A stretch of 64,000 nucleotides of DNA. Source: Rhodobacter sp. GTDB lineage: Bacteria; Pseudomonadota; Alphaproteobacteria; Rhodobacterales; Rhodobacteraceae. A program made the position numbers and the translations under genes. The notes beneath the pieces are model-generated. The model worked only from the letters and a program-made list of their open reading frames with translations. It had not been told where the DNA came from and ran no database searches. This document shows positions 1 to 8,284 of this stretch, piece by piece (the first letter of the stretch is position 1; each line of letters begins with the position of its first letter). The stretch spans positions 310,001 to 374,000 of the forward strand of contig JACKKF010000002.1 in NCBI GenBank assembly GCA_020637555.1, given 5' to 3'.

Positions 1-848
1 GCCCCCGTATAGCTGCCCTGCGCGATGGTGGTGCGCGACCAGCCGGTCGTGTCGCCGGTTTCGAAATCGTAGCTCTGGCTTGCGGTGTCCGCGGGCGGAT
101 CGGTGTTGTCGCCCGGGTCGGGCAACGAGTCGTTGCCGCTGCCGGTCCAGGCGACCTCGTATCCGGTTTCGGGATAGATGGGATCGACTCCTTCAAAGTT
201 GATCCAGGGCGCGAAGCGCGGGCGCACCACGACGACGGGATCGAACCGGATCTGACCGACGCCGACATTGGCAAAGGGCGACCAGATCGAGAAGGTCTCG
301 ACCAGAAGCAGCGCCTCGCCGGGCAGGATCGGCGGAATATGCGCCGGCAGGTCGGCCACAGGCATCTGCGCCCAGGCGCCGGCGAAACTGGCGCTGGTAT
401 CCTCGCCGAATTCGGCCAGCAGGGTATCGAGATCGTTCTGCGCGATCAGTTCGAAGGTATCCTCGGGCAGGGGTTGCATCCCGCGCGTGCCATAGGACCA
501 TTGCAGACGGTCGCGTTGATTGGCGCTGTCCCAGATCACCGACGACACGCGAATCCGTGTCGGATACCGCGAATCCGCCAGGAAATCGAAAACGTCGTTC
601 AGCCCTTCGACATAGTTGGCCGTGAACAGGTCGGTCTCGCGCGACATGATGTCGGCGACGGTCTGGGCGGCCATTTCCGCCTGATAGCGCGCGCGGTAGC
701 CGTCGTAAAAGACCGCCGTCGCGGCCAGCGCCCACAGCAGCAGAGGCAAGGTCAGAACCAGTTCCATCGAGACGGATCCACCACTCTCGACGCCGAAGCG
801 GCGCGCGGGGCGGGTCAGGGGGCGGGGCAGTTGGCGACCCTGTTTCAT
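1..848 (-). CDS. TadE/TadF-like pilus minor component, 3' end cut by window edge
   Basis: Third gene of a minus-strand tad cluster, starting 8 bp after the TadE gene. The frame is open from the ATG at 848 to the left edge (282 codons visible), so the stop lies outside the window. Residues about 24-45 form one hydrophobic segment beginning GGSVSMELVLTLPLLL, which matches the class of N-terminal prepilin-like motif with a conserved Glu found in TadE/TadF pseudopilins. The rest should be periplasmic. The middle part (about 46-240) is typical of the longer TadF/TadG-like proteins. From about residue 240 the chain changes to a Pro/Asp/Asn-rich linker and then a stretch with YDFETGDTTGWS, which resembles the start of a beta-sandwich or carbohydrate-binding-like domain. 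Such an added domain is unusual for a pseudopilin. Role by family: assembly or surface function of Flp/Tad pili. Confidence 0.75.
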   Translation of the reverse strand, partial: MKQGRQLPRPLTRPARRFGVESGGSVSMELVLTLPLLLWALAATAVFYDGYRARYQAEMAAQTVADIMSRETDLFTANYVEGLNDVFDFLADSRYPTRIRVSSVIWDSANQRDRLQWSYGTRGMQPLPEDTFELIAQNDLDTLLAEFGEDTSASFAGAWAQMPVADLPAHIPPILPGEALLLVETFSIWSPFANVGVGQIRFDPVVVVRPRFAPWINFEGVDPIYPETGYEVAWTGSGNDSLPDPGDNTDPPADTASQSYDFETGDTTGWSRTTIAQGSYTG

Positions 849-856
849 GTCAATCC

Positions 857-1393
857 TCATGCTGGTTCGTTGGCAAAGGCCGCGCGGGACACCAGGAAGA
901 AGCCGCCCGAACCGTCGTCGGGCATCCCCAGAACCATGCCGGTCATGCGAATGAAGGGATCGACCACCGCGCAGACGCGAATCAGCATCAGGCGTTGCTG
1001 ACCGGCGGCCGGGTTGAAGGCCAGAACGGGCGCAAGATCTTCGGCCCGGTTGACGCATTGGGCCGGTTCGTCCAGACCCGCCCAGGTCGTGGTGTCGATG
1101 GGACGCAGTTCGATGGCGATGGTGTTCTCGCAATCGGCGATCAGAAAGCTGTTCTGACAGATCATCGTGCGGAACGCGGCGAAGTCGCCACTGTCAAACG
1201 CCCCCAGCCGCACCTGCCGCACGGCCATGTCGACCGACCGGTCCAGGAACACCTGCCGCAGCATCACCGTGCCATAGTCGATGGCCGAGAACAGGAAGGC
1301 CAGGATCAGCGGCACGCCGATGACGAATTCCACCGTCGCCGTCCCGCGGTCCGAGCGCGCAAAGCGTCGAAGGAAGGGCAGGAACCGGGTCAT
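857..1393 (-). CDS. tadE: TadE-family pilus assembly protein
   Basis: A 178-residue TadE-like pseudopilin. After a basic N-terminus (MTRFLPFLRRFARSDRG) comes the conserved GTATVEFVIGVPLIL segment with the family Glu and one membrane helix (about residues 18-40), followed by a periplasmic domain. TadE proteins are processed by the prepilin peptidase TadV/CpaA and are needed for Flp pilus assembly. The ATG overlaps the stop of the upstream von Willebrand-type gene by 4 bp (ATGA), so the two are translationally coupled. Two cysteines (FRTMICQNSF and IADCENT) could form a periplasmic disulfide. Length and motif fit the family well; the exact Tad letter (E or F) is inferred. Confidence 0.85.
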   Translation of the reverse strand: MTRFLPFLRRFARSDRGTATVEFVIGVPLILAFLFSAIDYGTVMLRQVFLDRSVDMAVRQVRLGAFDSGDFAAFRTMICQNSFLIADCENTIAIELRPIDTTTWAGLDEPAQCVNRAEDLAPVLAFNPAAGQQRLMLIRVCAVVDPFIRMTGMVLGMPDDGSGGFFLVSRAAFANEPA

Positions 1394-2655
1394 AGCGTCA
1401 GCCTCAGCGCCTGGGTCTGGATGTTGCTGGCGATGCCGGCAAAGGCGTCGGCGATCCCGTTGGCGTTGGTGTTGAAGTAGTGGTTCGGCGACGAGGCGCA
1501 GGCCATCATCAGGTTCGCGCCACTGGTGGGCGCCTGATAGGCGACCGAGTAGATCAGGATGCCACGATCCTTCAGCTCGGTGCAGACGTTCTCGGTGTTC
1601 TGGTCCTGCTGGCCGGCGCCATAGCGTTCGCCGCAGCAGTTCTGCCCATCGGTCAGCAGGATCAGCGCGCGCACGACGTTGGGTTCGTCCCAGTCATAGG
1701 GGCGCCCCTCGAACACCGGATCGACGACACCGTTGGCGATCAGGCCCGAGATGGCCGGACGGATCGCCGGGTCGAAGAACAGCGCGCCATAGCGGACGCC
1801 CAGGTCGATCGAGGTCGTGCCCGAGGCCCGCAGTTCGTCGATATAGCTGGCCGCCAGGGTGGGGTCGTTCACATAGGGATGCACCGTGCGCCAGGTCGCG
1901 GTGTTGCAGTTGCGACGGACCGAGGCCTCGGTCAGGCTGCCGGTGATCCGGTTCCAGATGGCCCAGTCGTTGCACGCCCCGGTGCCCGACAGCGACGAGA
2001 AATAGTTCAGAAAGCCGGGCGGCGGCAGGACCCAGGTGTCATAGGGCACCAGGGTGATCGCCACATTGCCGTCCGCGGACCCTTCGAGCAGCGTGTTCGT
2101 CAGGTTGACCGCGGCCGTGCGCATCGCGTCGATCTTGTTCTGACCGTTCATCGAGCCCGAGACATCCAGCACCATGACCAGTTCCAGCTTCACGCCGCCA
2201 CCGACGGCTTCGGTCGCGCGGGCGGGGGTGGCGACATCAAAGTCGTTCACACCGACCAGGCGCATGAACAGCGACGGCACCGAGGCCGTCGGCACCACGG
2301 TGATCGTGCGGCTGCCATCGTCGCCGGTTTCGATCCGATAGTTCGAGCCAAGCTGCGCCCCCAGTCCTTCGGACGCGAAATAGGCCTGCAGGATCTGTTC
2401 CGGCGTGGCGTTCGATTCGTTTTCGCGCAGCATGGTTGCGGCCAGAACCGCGCGATCGGTCGCCCCCTGCATCCGCAGGCGCACGTTTTCGTGCCGCATC
2501 ATGTCGATCGCCAGCCCCGCGAAGATCAGCATCGCGACGAAGACGAAGATGCTGAGCACGGTGAACGACCCGTCTTCGTGCCGGACAAGACGGCCGATCC
2601 CGGCGCGAGCCCGGGCAGCGAGTGCGGTCTTTTCTGTCCAATGTCGAGGGTGCAT
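1390..2655 (-). CDS. tadG: TadG-like pilus protein with von Willebrand factor A domain
   Basis: First gene of the visible tad cluster, 421 residues from the ATG at 2655. An upstream in-frame ATG at 2721 exists, but the one at 2655 has a good ribosome site (AAGGTGA, 5 nt away) and gives the usual TadG N-terminus. One membrane helix (FTVLSIFVFVAMLIFAGLAI) follows a short basic cytoplasmic part. A TadE/G-like region comes next, then a VWA domain with the metal-ion-dependent adhesion site LDVSGSMNG and, later, LLTDGQNC. Family knowledge: TadG is an envelope-anchored protein of the Flp/Tad apparatus, and VWA versions are common in alphaproteobacteria. The gene is preceded by about 190 bp free of genes that should hold its promoter; no clear -35/-10 pair was recognised. 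Confidence 0.85.
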   Translation of the reverse strand: MHPRHWTEKTALAARARAGIGRLVRHEDGSFTVLSIFVFVAMLIFAGLAIDMMRHENVRLRMQGATDRAVLAATMLRENESNATPEQILQAYFASEGLGAQLGSNYRIETGDDGSRTITVVPTASVPSLFMRLVGVNDFDVATPARATEAVGGGVKLELVMVLDVSGSMNGQNKIDAMRTAAVNLTNTLLEGSADGNVAITLVPYDTWVLPPPGFLNYFSSLSGTGACNDWAIWNRITGSLTEASVRRNCNTATWRTVHPYVNDPTLAASYIDELRASGTTSIDLGVRYGALFFDPAIRPAISGLIANGVVDPVFEGRPYDWDEPNVVRALILLTDGQNCCGERYGAGQQDQNTENVCTELKDRGILIYSVAYQAPTSGANLMMACASSPNHYFNTNANGIADAFAGIASNIQTQALRLTL

Positions 2656-2849
2656 GAGCTTCACCTTTTTCCGATCCGCGCAACCGGTCGGCTGCACAAG
2701 TCCAATGTCCAAATTACGCATAAGAGGTGGCCGAATTGGGGCGGCCGGGGGGGCAATTGTGGCGCTGAAAGGGCAAAGACACCGTTAACCACCATAGAAG
2801 TGGAAACGCCGCGTTTCGCCATGCGATCCAATGCCGCGCGAACCGGGGC

Positions 2850-3698
2850 TCAGGCGCGGGGGGTGTCCAGGTCGCGGGCCAGGGCGCAGAATTGTTCGAG
2901 GCCGATTTCCTCGGCGCGGGCGGTCGGTGCGATTCCCAGCCGGTCGAGCCGGCCCTCGATCTGCGGATCGAGCGATTTCAACGCCGCGCGCAGCATCTTG
3001 CGGCGCTGGTTGAAGGCCGCCGCGACAACCCGTTCCAGCAGCTTGGCCGGCGCCGGATAGCGCGGCTGGGGCAGGGCGGTCAGATGCACCACGGCCGAGT
3101 CGATCTTTGGCGGGGGGGTAAAGGCCGAGGGCGGCAGCGTCAGCACGATCCGCGCCTCGCTGCGCCATTGCGCCAGCAGCGCCAGCCGGCCATAGGCCTT
3201 TGAGCCGGGCCTCGCGACGATGCGTTCCGCCACCTCCTTTTGGAACATCAGCGTGAGCGATGTCCAGAATGGCGGCCAGGCCGGCGGCGTCAGCCAGCGC
3301 ACCAGCAGTTCGGTGCCGACGTTATAGGGCAGGTTCGCCACGATCTTGATCGGGGGCGTCAGATGGTCCAGAGGGTCGATTTCCAGCGCGTCGCCGCCGA
3401 TCACCTGCAAGCGGCCCGGATAGGCGGCGGCGATTTCCGCCAGGGCCGGCAGGCAGCGCGGGTCCTTTTCGATGGCCAGCACGCGGCGCGCCCCTTCGGC
3501 CAGCAGGCCGCGCGTCAGACCGCCGGGACCCGGGCCGACCTCGATCACGTCGGCGCCTGTCAGATCGCCGGCCGCGCGCGCGATCCGTGCCGTCAGGTTC
3601 AGGTCCAGAAGGAAATTCTGCCCCAGCGCCTTCTTGGCCTGAAGGTCGTGCGTCGCGATCACCTCGCGCAGGGGGGGGAGTCCGTCGATCTGGGCCAT
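2850..3698 (-). CDS. rsmA: 16S rRNA dimethyladenosine transferase RsmA/KsgA
   Basis: Dimethylates the two adjacent adenosines near the 3' end of 16S rRNA (A1518/A1519 in E. coli numbering) using S-adenosylmethionine, a late step of 30S assembly. The 282-residue protein has the family landmarks in order: GQNFLLD at about 26-32, SAM-binding motif I EVGPGPGGLT at 53-62, and the catalytic motif NLPYN at about 122-126. The ATG at 3698 was chosen over one at 3764 because a GAAGGGA ribosome site precedes it and the homologous N-terminus (PPLREVIATH) follows at once. It is the last gene of the lptF-lptG-lptD-surA-pdxA-rsmA run and begins 88 bp after the pdxA stop, an order conserved widely in proteobacteria. 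Confidence 0.96.
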   Translation of the reverse strand: MAQIDGLPPLREVIATHDLQAKKALGQNFLLDLNLTARIARAAGDLTGADVIEVGPGPGGLTRGLLAEGARRVLAIEKDPRCLPALAEIAAAYPGRLQVIGGDALEIDPLDHLTPPIKIVANLPYNVGTELLVRWLTPPAWPPFWTSLTLMFQKEVAERIVARPGSKAYGRLALLAQWRSEARIVLTLPPSAFTPPPKIDSAVVHLTALPQPRYPAPAKLLERVVAAAFNQRRKMLRAALKSLDPQIEGRLDRLGIAPTARAEEIGLEQFCALARDLDTPRA

Positions 3699-3786
3699 GA
3701 TCCCTTCCATCCCCGAAAACCCGCGCCGGGGCAAGGGTGCGATCGGCCCGAGGGGCTTTGCCACGCGGGCGCGCCGGTCCGGGGCG

Positions 3787-4746
3787 TCACCCCCGCGCCT
3801 GCGCCATGTCCCAGGCCATGATCATCGCCGCCCGCATCGAGGCCGGGTCCGCAACACCCTGGCCGGCGATGTCATAGGCCGTGCCGTGGTCGGGCGAGGT
3901 GCGCACAAAGGGCAGGCCCAGCGTGATGTTCACGCCCCCGGCGAAATCGATGGTCTTGATCGGGATCAGCGCCTGGTCGTGATACATGCAGATCGCCGCG
4001 TCATAGCGCGCGCGGGCCGCGGGGTGGAACATGGTGTCGGCAGGCAAGGGGCCGGAAACGCGCATCCCCCGGGCCTGAAGGGTGCGAATCAGGGGGGCGA
4101 TGAAGGCGCCTTCCTCGTGCCCCATCGCACCGCCTTCGCCCGCATGGGGGTTCAGCCCGGCCACGGCGATGCGCGGGTCCGACAGTCCGAAATCGCGGCG
4201 CAGGGCGGCATGGGTGATGGCGATCGTGCGGTGCAGCAGGTCGGCGGTCAGGGTGCGGGGCACCTCGGACAGCGCAATGTGAATGGTGGCGGGCACCACG
4301 CGCAGACCGGGGCAGGCCAGCATCATCACGACCTCGGCGCCACCCGCCAGATGGGCCAGAAATTCGGTATGGCCGGGAAAGGCGAAGCCGGCGCCATCCT
4401 TGAGCGCCTTCTTGTTGATCGGTGCGGTGACGACGGCGCTGCACGCGCCCGATTGCACCAGCGCGACGGCGCGTTCGATGGCGGCAATCGTGCCGGCCGC
4501 ATTCGCGGGGTCAGGCTGGCCGGGCGTGGCGGCCGCGGCAAAGGGCAACGGCAGGACCGCCAGCACCCCGTCCGGCACCGGCGCCAGTGGCGAGGACACC
4601 GCCTGCCAGCGCGTGGTTGCGGGCAGGTGGCGCGGGTCGCCGATCCAGACCATCGGCGCCGGCGCGCCATCGCGGGCGATGCGCGCCGCCAGTTCCGGGC
4701 CGATGCCCGACGGATCCCCGCAGGTTACGGCCAGGGGCGCGGGCAT
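3787..4746 (-). CDS. pdxA: 4-hydroxythreonine-4-phosphate dehydrogenase PdxA
   Basis: Oxidises 4-phosphohydroxy-L-threonine in the DXP-dependent pathway to pyridoxal phosphate; cytoplasmic, NAD- and divalent-metal-dependent. It has 319 residues. The N-terminus VTCGDPSGIGPE and the motif TAPINKKALKDGAG are diagnostic. Three histidines sit where the family binds metal: H156 (IHIALSEVP), H201 (NPHAGEGG) and H256 (MYHDQALIP). The ATG at 4746 shares one base with the surA stop (TGATG). Frame upstream of this ATG is open but non-homologous, so the longer version was discarded. Confidence 0.96.
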   Translation of the reverse strand: MPAPLAVTCGDPSGIGPELAARIARDGAPAPMVWIGDPRHLPATTRWQAVSSPLAPVPDGVLAVLPLPFAAAATPGQPDPANAAGTIAAIERAVALVQSGACSAVVTAPINKKALKDGAGFAFPGHTEFLAHLAGGAEVVMMLACPGLRVVPATIHIALSEVPRTLTADLLHRTIAITHAALRRDFGLSDPRIAVAGLNPHAGEGGAMGHEEGAFIAPLIRTLQARGMRVSGPLPADTMFHPAARARYDAAICMYHDQALIPIKTIDFAGGVNITLGLPFVRTSPDHGTAYDIAGQGVADPASMRAAMIMAWDMAQARG

Positions 4747-6002
4747 CACGGATACCGGATATCGGCGTCCGACCGCAGCTGTTGCAGGTAGACCGCGGCC
4801 TGACCTTCGAGCGCACGGTTGAGCAAGGCCAGCCGGGCCTGCGCGCGATCCGGCACGCCGTCGCCCGTGATCCGGCGCGCGCAAAGCATCAGCAACACCA
4901 GATTGCCGTCAGTCACGGTATTGGCGGATATCTCGCCGGGGTTCAGGCGCTCGATCTCGGTGCGCTCGGTGGCGGACAGGTCGGATTGCGGGCGCGAGAC
5001 CGTTGCGATCGCGTCCTGCGACAGCGCGGGGAACTCGCGCAGCACCACGGCGGGGAAATCCGCGCAACTGTCCGCGCCGTCGCGGATATGGGCGACATGG
5101 GCGCGGTTGGCCTCGCTGGCGCCACCGGGCAGGGCGACGCGGCGATAGTCGATCTCGACCGCGCTCGATGGCACGGCGCGGCTGTCGCGGCGGGCGCGCA
5201 GCATGAAGAACGCCAGCGCGCCGGGCATGTCCACCGGACCCACCACCGTGCCGATCGGGGCGGTCGCCATCTGCGTGCCGACGGGGTCGGGGATCGCCGC
5301 CACGTTGACCCAGCGGTCGACGCGCCCGCCCGAGGGGCCGGTGGGCGCGATGGAAACCTGACGCGCCGCGTTGCCGAATTCGGCCTCGGTGCGGATGCGC
5401 TGGATCGCCGGCACGATGCGTTGGACGGCATCGGCATATTGCGGGTCGGTCGGCAGGAAGATCTCGGAGATCAGCACCTCGGTCACCGGTTGCACCCCGT
5501 CGACCGACAGCGCCTGGTCGATCTGCGCATCGGTGATGCGGATCTGCGCGCCGAACCGGGTCTGCACCAGCGCCCGCCACAAGGCGCCCGCGCGGATGAA
5601 ATTGACAAAGGTCTCCCGGTCGATCCCGGCCTGCTGCAGGCGCCCCATGAACTCGTCCAGGGTGATGTTTCCGCGGCCGGCGAATTCGGTCATCGCGTCG
5701 TTCAGGTCGCCCGGCGACAGGCGGCCGCCAAGGCGCGTGGCCTCCTGCACCTGAAGGCGTTCCTCGATCAGCCGGTCGATCGCCTGCTGGCGCAGATCGC
5801 TGCCACTGAGCCCCAGGAATTCGAGGAAGCGCATCTTCTGCGTCACCTCGTAGTTCGTGATGGCCGCGTCGTTGACATAGACCGCCGCGGCAAAGGGCGA
5901 CTGCGCCCGGGCGGCCGGGATCGCGGCCACGGTCACGAGGGCCGCGGTCAGCAGCGCCAGGACTGCCTGCACGCAGGCGGGGCGAGAGAGCGAGTGTCGC
6001 AT
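4746..6002 (-). CDS. surA: SurA-like periplasmic peptidyl-prolyl isomerase/chaperone
   Basis: Periplasmic chaperone for outer-membrane proteins, here next to the LPS-export genes it helps to mature. From the ATG at 6002 the product has 418 residues with a classical signal peptide (basic start, hydrophobic core VLALLTAALVTVAA, cleavage after ARA). A SurA N-terminal domain begins at VYVNDAAITNYEV, followed by a central parvulin-like region (EVLISEIFLPT) and a C-terminal tail. The parvulin domain is divergent, as is usual in alphaproteobacteria. An alternative ATG at 6080 overlaps the lptD stop (ATGA) and would add 26 residues before the signal peptide. The shorter start is preferred for the signal sequence; neither has a strong ribosome site. 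Confidence 0.85.
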   Translation of the reverse strand: MRHSLSRPACVQAVLALLTAALVTVAAIPAARAQSPFAAAVYVNDAAITNYEVTQKMRFLEFLGLSGSDLRQQAIDRLIEERLQVQEATRLGGRLSPGDLNDAMTEFAGRGNITLDEFMGRLQQAGIDRETFVNFIRAGALWRALVQTRFGAQIRITDAQIDQALSVDGVQPVTEVLISEIFLPTDPQYADAVQRIVPAIQRIRTEAEFGNAARQVSIAPTGPSGGRVDRWVNVAAIPDPVGTQMATAPIGTVVGPVDMPGALAFFMLRARRDSRAVPSSAVEIDYRRVALPGGASEANRAHVAHIRDGADSCADFPAVVLREFPALSQDAIATVSRPQSDLSATERTEIERLNPGEISANTVTDGNLVLLMLCARRITGDGVPDRAQARLALLNRALEGQAAVYLQQLRSDADIRYP

Positions 6003-6076
6003 CGCAGCATTCCGTTCTGTTCGTCGCACGGGTTCCCCCGGCGTAGCGGGTTCGGTCCGGGTTGAAAAGGGGCGGG

Positions 6077-8284
6077 TCATGCCCGGCAGGTGCTTCCGCC
6101 GTCGCCGGGCGCCCGTCCGCCGATGCCCAGCAACTCGATCCTGAGATCGAAACTGGTCGAGGCGGTGGGATTGGTCGAGGTCACGAAATTGCGCGTGAGC
6201 GACAGATCCATCGACAGGCATTCGTTGCGATAGGTCATGCCGGCGCGCGCGGTGGCAAAGAGGTTCTGTCCGACGTCATAGTTCCAGCCGACGGTGCTTG
6301 CCCAGCCGTTGCCGAACCGCCGCGCCAGGTCGATGCTCCACTCGGACAGATCGGTGGTGCGCGATTCAAAGGCGCTGGCGGGCAGATACAGATAGGTGGT
6401 CGAGACGGTGGTGCGCGTGCCCTGCCATGCAAGGTTCGTCTCGGTCCGTGTCAGGTTGGCGTTGGCGTCCACCAGCAAGCGCATGCTGAGGGCATAGCCG
6501 TCGGCATTGCTGACCCGTCCGGCGATCAGCCAGTTCGAGGCGCCAAAGCCCAGGGGCTGCACATGCGCGGGATTGAAGCCGGCCAGCGGGCTGCGCCGCC
6601 AGATGCGGCCCACCAGCGCCTCGCCGGTCCAGCCCTCGGCATCGTGGCGGGTCCAGCGCAGGCCGGCATTCACGCGGCTGTTGTCGTCCGGTGCGTCCTC
6701 GCCCGAATAGCGGCGCAGGGCGAACAGGTTGCCGCCGTCCAGTTCGGGCATCGTGTGGTCGTCATTGGGCAGGGCCCCGCCCGAAACCGAACTGCCGATC
6801 ACCTGCACCACGGGTTCGACGACATGCGACACGCCGGCATCCGAGACCCGCGCCCATGGCCAGCGGAACTCGATCATCCCTTGCAGCGCGCGCCGGGTCA
6901 CGGGATTGGGATAGGCGATGTCGTCAGATACGCGCACATGGTCGACGCGCGCATCCAGCGCGCCGGTCACCAGCACGCCGCCCGGCAGCACACCGCTGCG
7001 CCGCCATCCCAACTGGACGTGGGCCCGGGCGACATCGCGCCCGCGCACGCCGTTGATGCTGGAATTGCGCCAGAACGCCCGCGCCCCCATGCGCAGCCTC
7101 AGTTCTCCGCCGATCGGCGTCGCCTCGAGGCCGATGCGGCGATCCAGGTCGGCCTCGGCCACGCGATTGGGCAATTCGTCATTCACATCGGCGGCGCGCA
7201 GCGAATAGAATCCCAGGATACGGGCGCGGGCCGCCTGGTCGCGCTGGATGCGCTCCAGCGTGACATGCCCGTTGAGGCGCGGATCGTCGGTGATGTCGTA
7301 GGTTTCCAGATAGGTCCGGTCCGAGGGGATCAGCACATCCGCGGTCAGGCGCCAATCGTCGCGCAACTGGAACAGGGCACGGAAATAGCCGTAACCGCGC
7401 AGCTCGCCCGGCCGGATCGTATCGCGCGAGATCTGGCCGCCGATCTCGATTCCGCCGTTCTGCCGGGCGACGCGCCAGCGAAACCCCAGCGTGACCGATC
7501 CGCTGGTGCGCAACACCGGCGTGAGGGTCAGGTCGCGCGAGTCGCCGAAGGGGATGAAATAGGGCATCCCAACCGAGAACCCCAGTGAACTGTCCATGCC
7601 GAACACCGGGCGCAGGAACCCCCTGAGCCGCGGATTGCCCGGGGCGGGCAGCACCAGCCGGGGGGCCTGAAACACCGGCACGCCGGCCAGGCGGAACTGC
7701 GCGTGTTCGAACAGCAGGCGGCGGGTGTTCTCGTCATGGGTGACGCGGTCGGCCCGGATCTCCCACAGCGGCGTGGGATTCGATGCACAGACCGGGCAAC
7801 TGGAGGCCACGACGGAATCCATCTGGCTGACGCCGTTGTCGCCCCGGCGCACGCGGGCGGCGGCGATCTGCAACTGCTGATCCAGCATGACCCGCGCGCT
7901 GGTGATGATTCCGGTGCGCAACGACGGCGACAGTTGCGCCGCATCGGCCAGGATCACCTGATCGGGCCCGTCGCTGACGCTGATCCGCCCTTCGACCTGC
8001 AACTGGTCCTGACGGCGGTCGAATACGACCCGTTCGGCGGTCATCCGGGTGGACCCGTGCCAGACCTCGACCGAGCCGGTCGCGACCAGCCGCCCGGCGC
8101 CATCGACATAGACCTGGTCGGCCATCAGCGTGGCGGGCACGGATTGGGCGGCGGCGGGCAGGGACAAGGGCGCGACGGTCAGGGCCAGGGCCAGCCACGC
8201 GGCGCGCACCAGACCGCCCGCGACCGCCGCAGCGGTCCCGACAGGGCCTCGGGTCTTGCGCCTCACACTCGCCACACTAGCCAT
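6077..8284 (-). CDS. lptD: LPS-assembly outer-membrane protein LptD
   Basis: Beta-barrel component that inserts lipopolysaccharide into the outer leaflet. It has about 735 residues: a signal peptide (ends PAAAQS), an OstA/LptA-like periplasmic domain (from PATLMADQVYVDG) and a long C-terminal barrel rich in alternating polar/hydrophobic strands. A cysteine pair SSCPVC lies after the OstA domain and more cysteines lie near the C-terminus (ECLS and STCRA), the layout expected for the interdomain disulfides that control LptD maturation. The start is uncertain: the ATG at 8284 lies directly against its ribosome site GGAGG, which itself is inside lptG. A GTG at 8275 would have 9-nt spacing and is perhaps the true start. 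The 3' end overlaps a possible surA start. Confidence 0.93.
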   Translation of the reverse strand: MASVASVRRKTRGPVGTAAAVAGGLVRAAWLALALTVAPLSLPAAAQSVPATLMADQVYVDGAGRLVATGSVEVWHGSTRMTAERVVFDRRQDQLQVEGRISVSDGPDQVILADAAQLSPSLRTGIITSARVMLDQQLQIAAARVRRGDNGVSQMDSVVASSCPVCASNPTPLWEIRADRVTHDENTRRLLFEHAQFRLAGVPVFQAPRLVLPAPGNPRLRGFLRPVFGMDSSLGFSVGMPYFIPFGDSRDLTLTPVLRTSGSVTLGFRWRVARQNGGIEIGGQISRDTIRPGELRGYGYFRALFQLRDDWRLTADVLIPSDRTYLETYDITDDPRLNGHVTLERIQRDQAARARILGFYSLRAADVNDELPNRVAEADLDRRIGLEATPIGGELRLRMGARAFWRNSSINGVRGRDVARAHVQLGWRRSGVLPGGVLVTGALDARVDHVRVSDDIAYPNPVTRRALQGMIEFRWPWARVSDAGVSHVVEPVVQVIGSSVSGGALPNDDHTMPELDGGNLFALRRYSGEDAPDDNSRVNAGLRWTRHDAEGWTGEALVGRIWRRSPLAGFNPAHVQPLGFGASNWLIAGRVSNADGYALSMRLLVDANANLTRTETNLAWQGTRTTVSTTYLYLPASAFESRTTDLSEWSIDLARRFGNGWASTVGWNYDVGQNLFATARAGMTYRNECLSMDLSLTRNFVTSTNPTASTSFDLRIELLGIGGRAPGDGGSTCRA

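Noticed and set aside
2722..2849. CtrA-type binding site before the tad genes
   Set aside because: Only a single GTTAAC-like half-site was seen; not enough to claim control.
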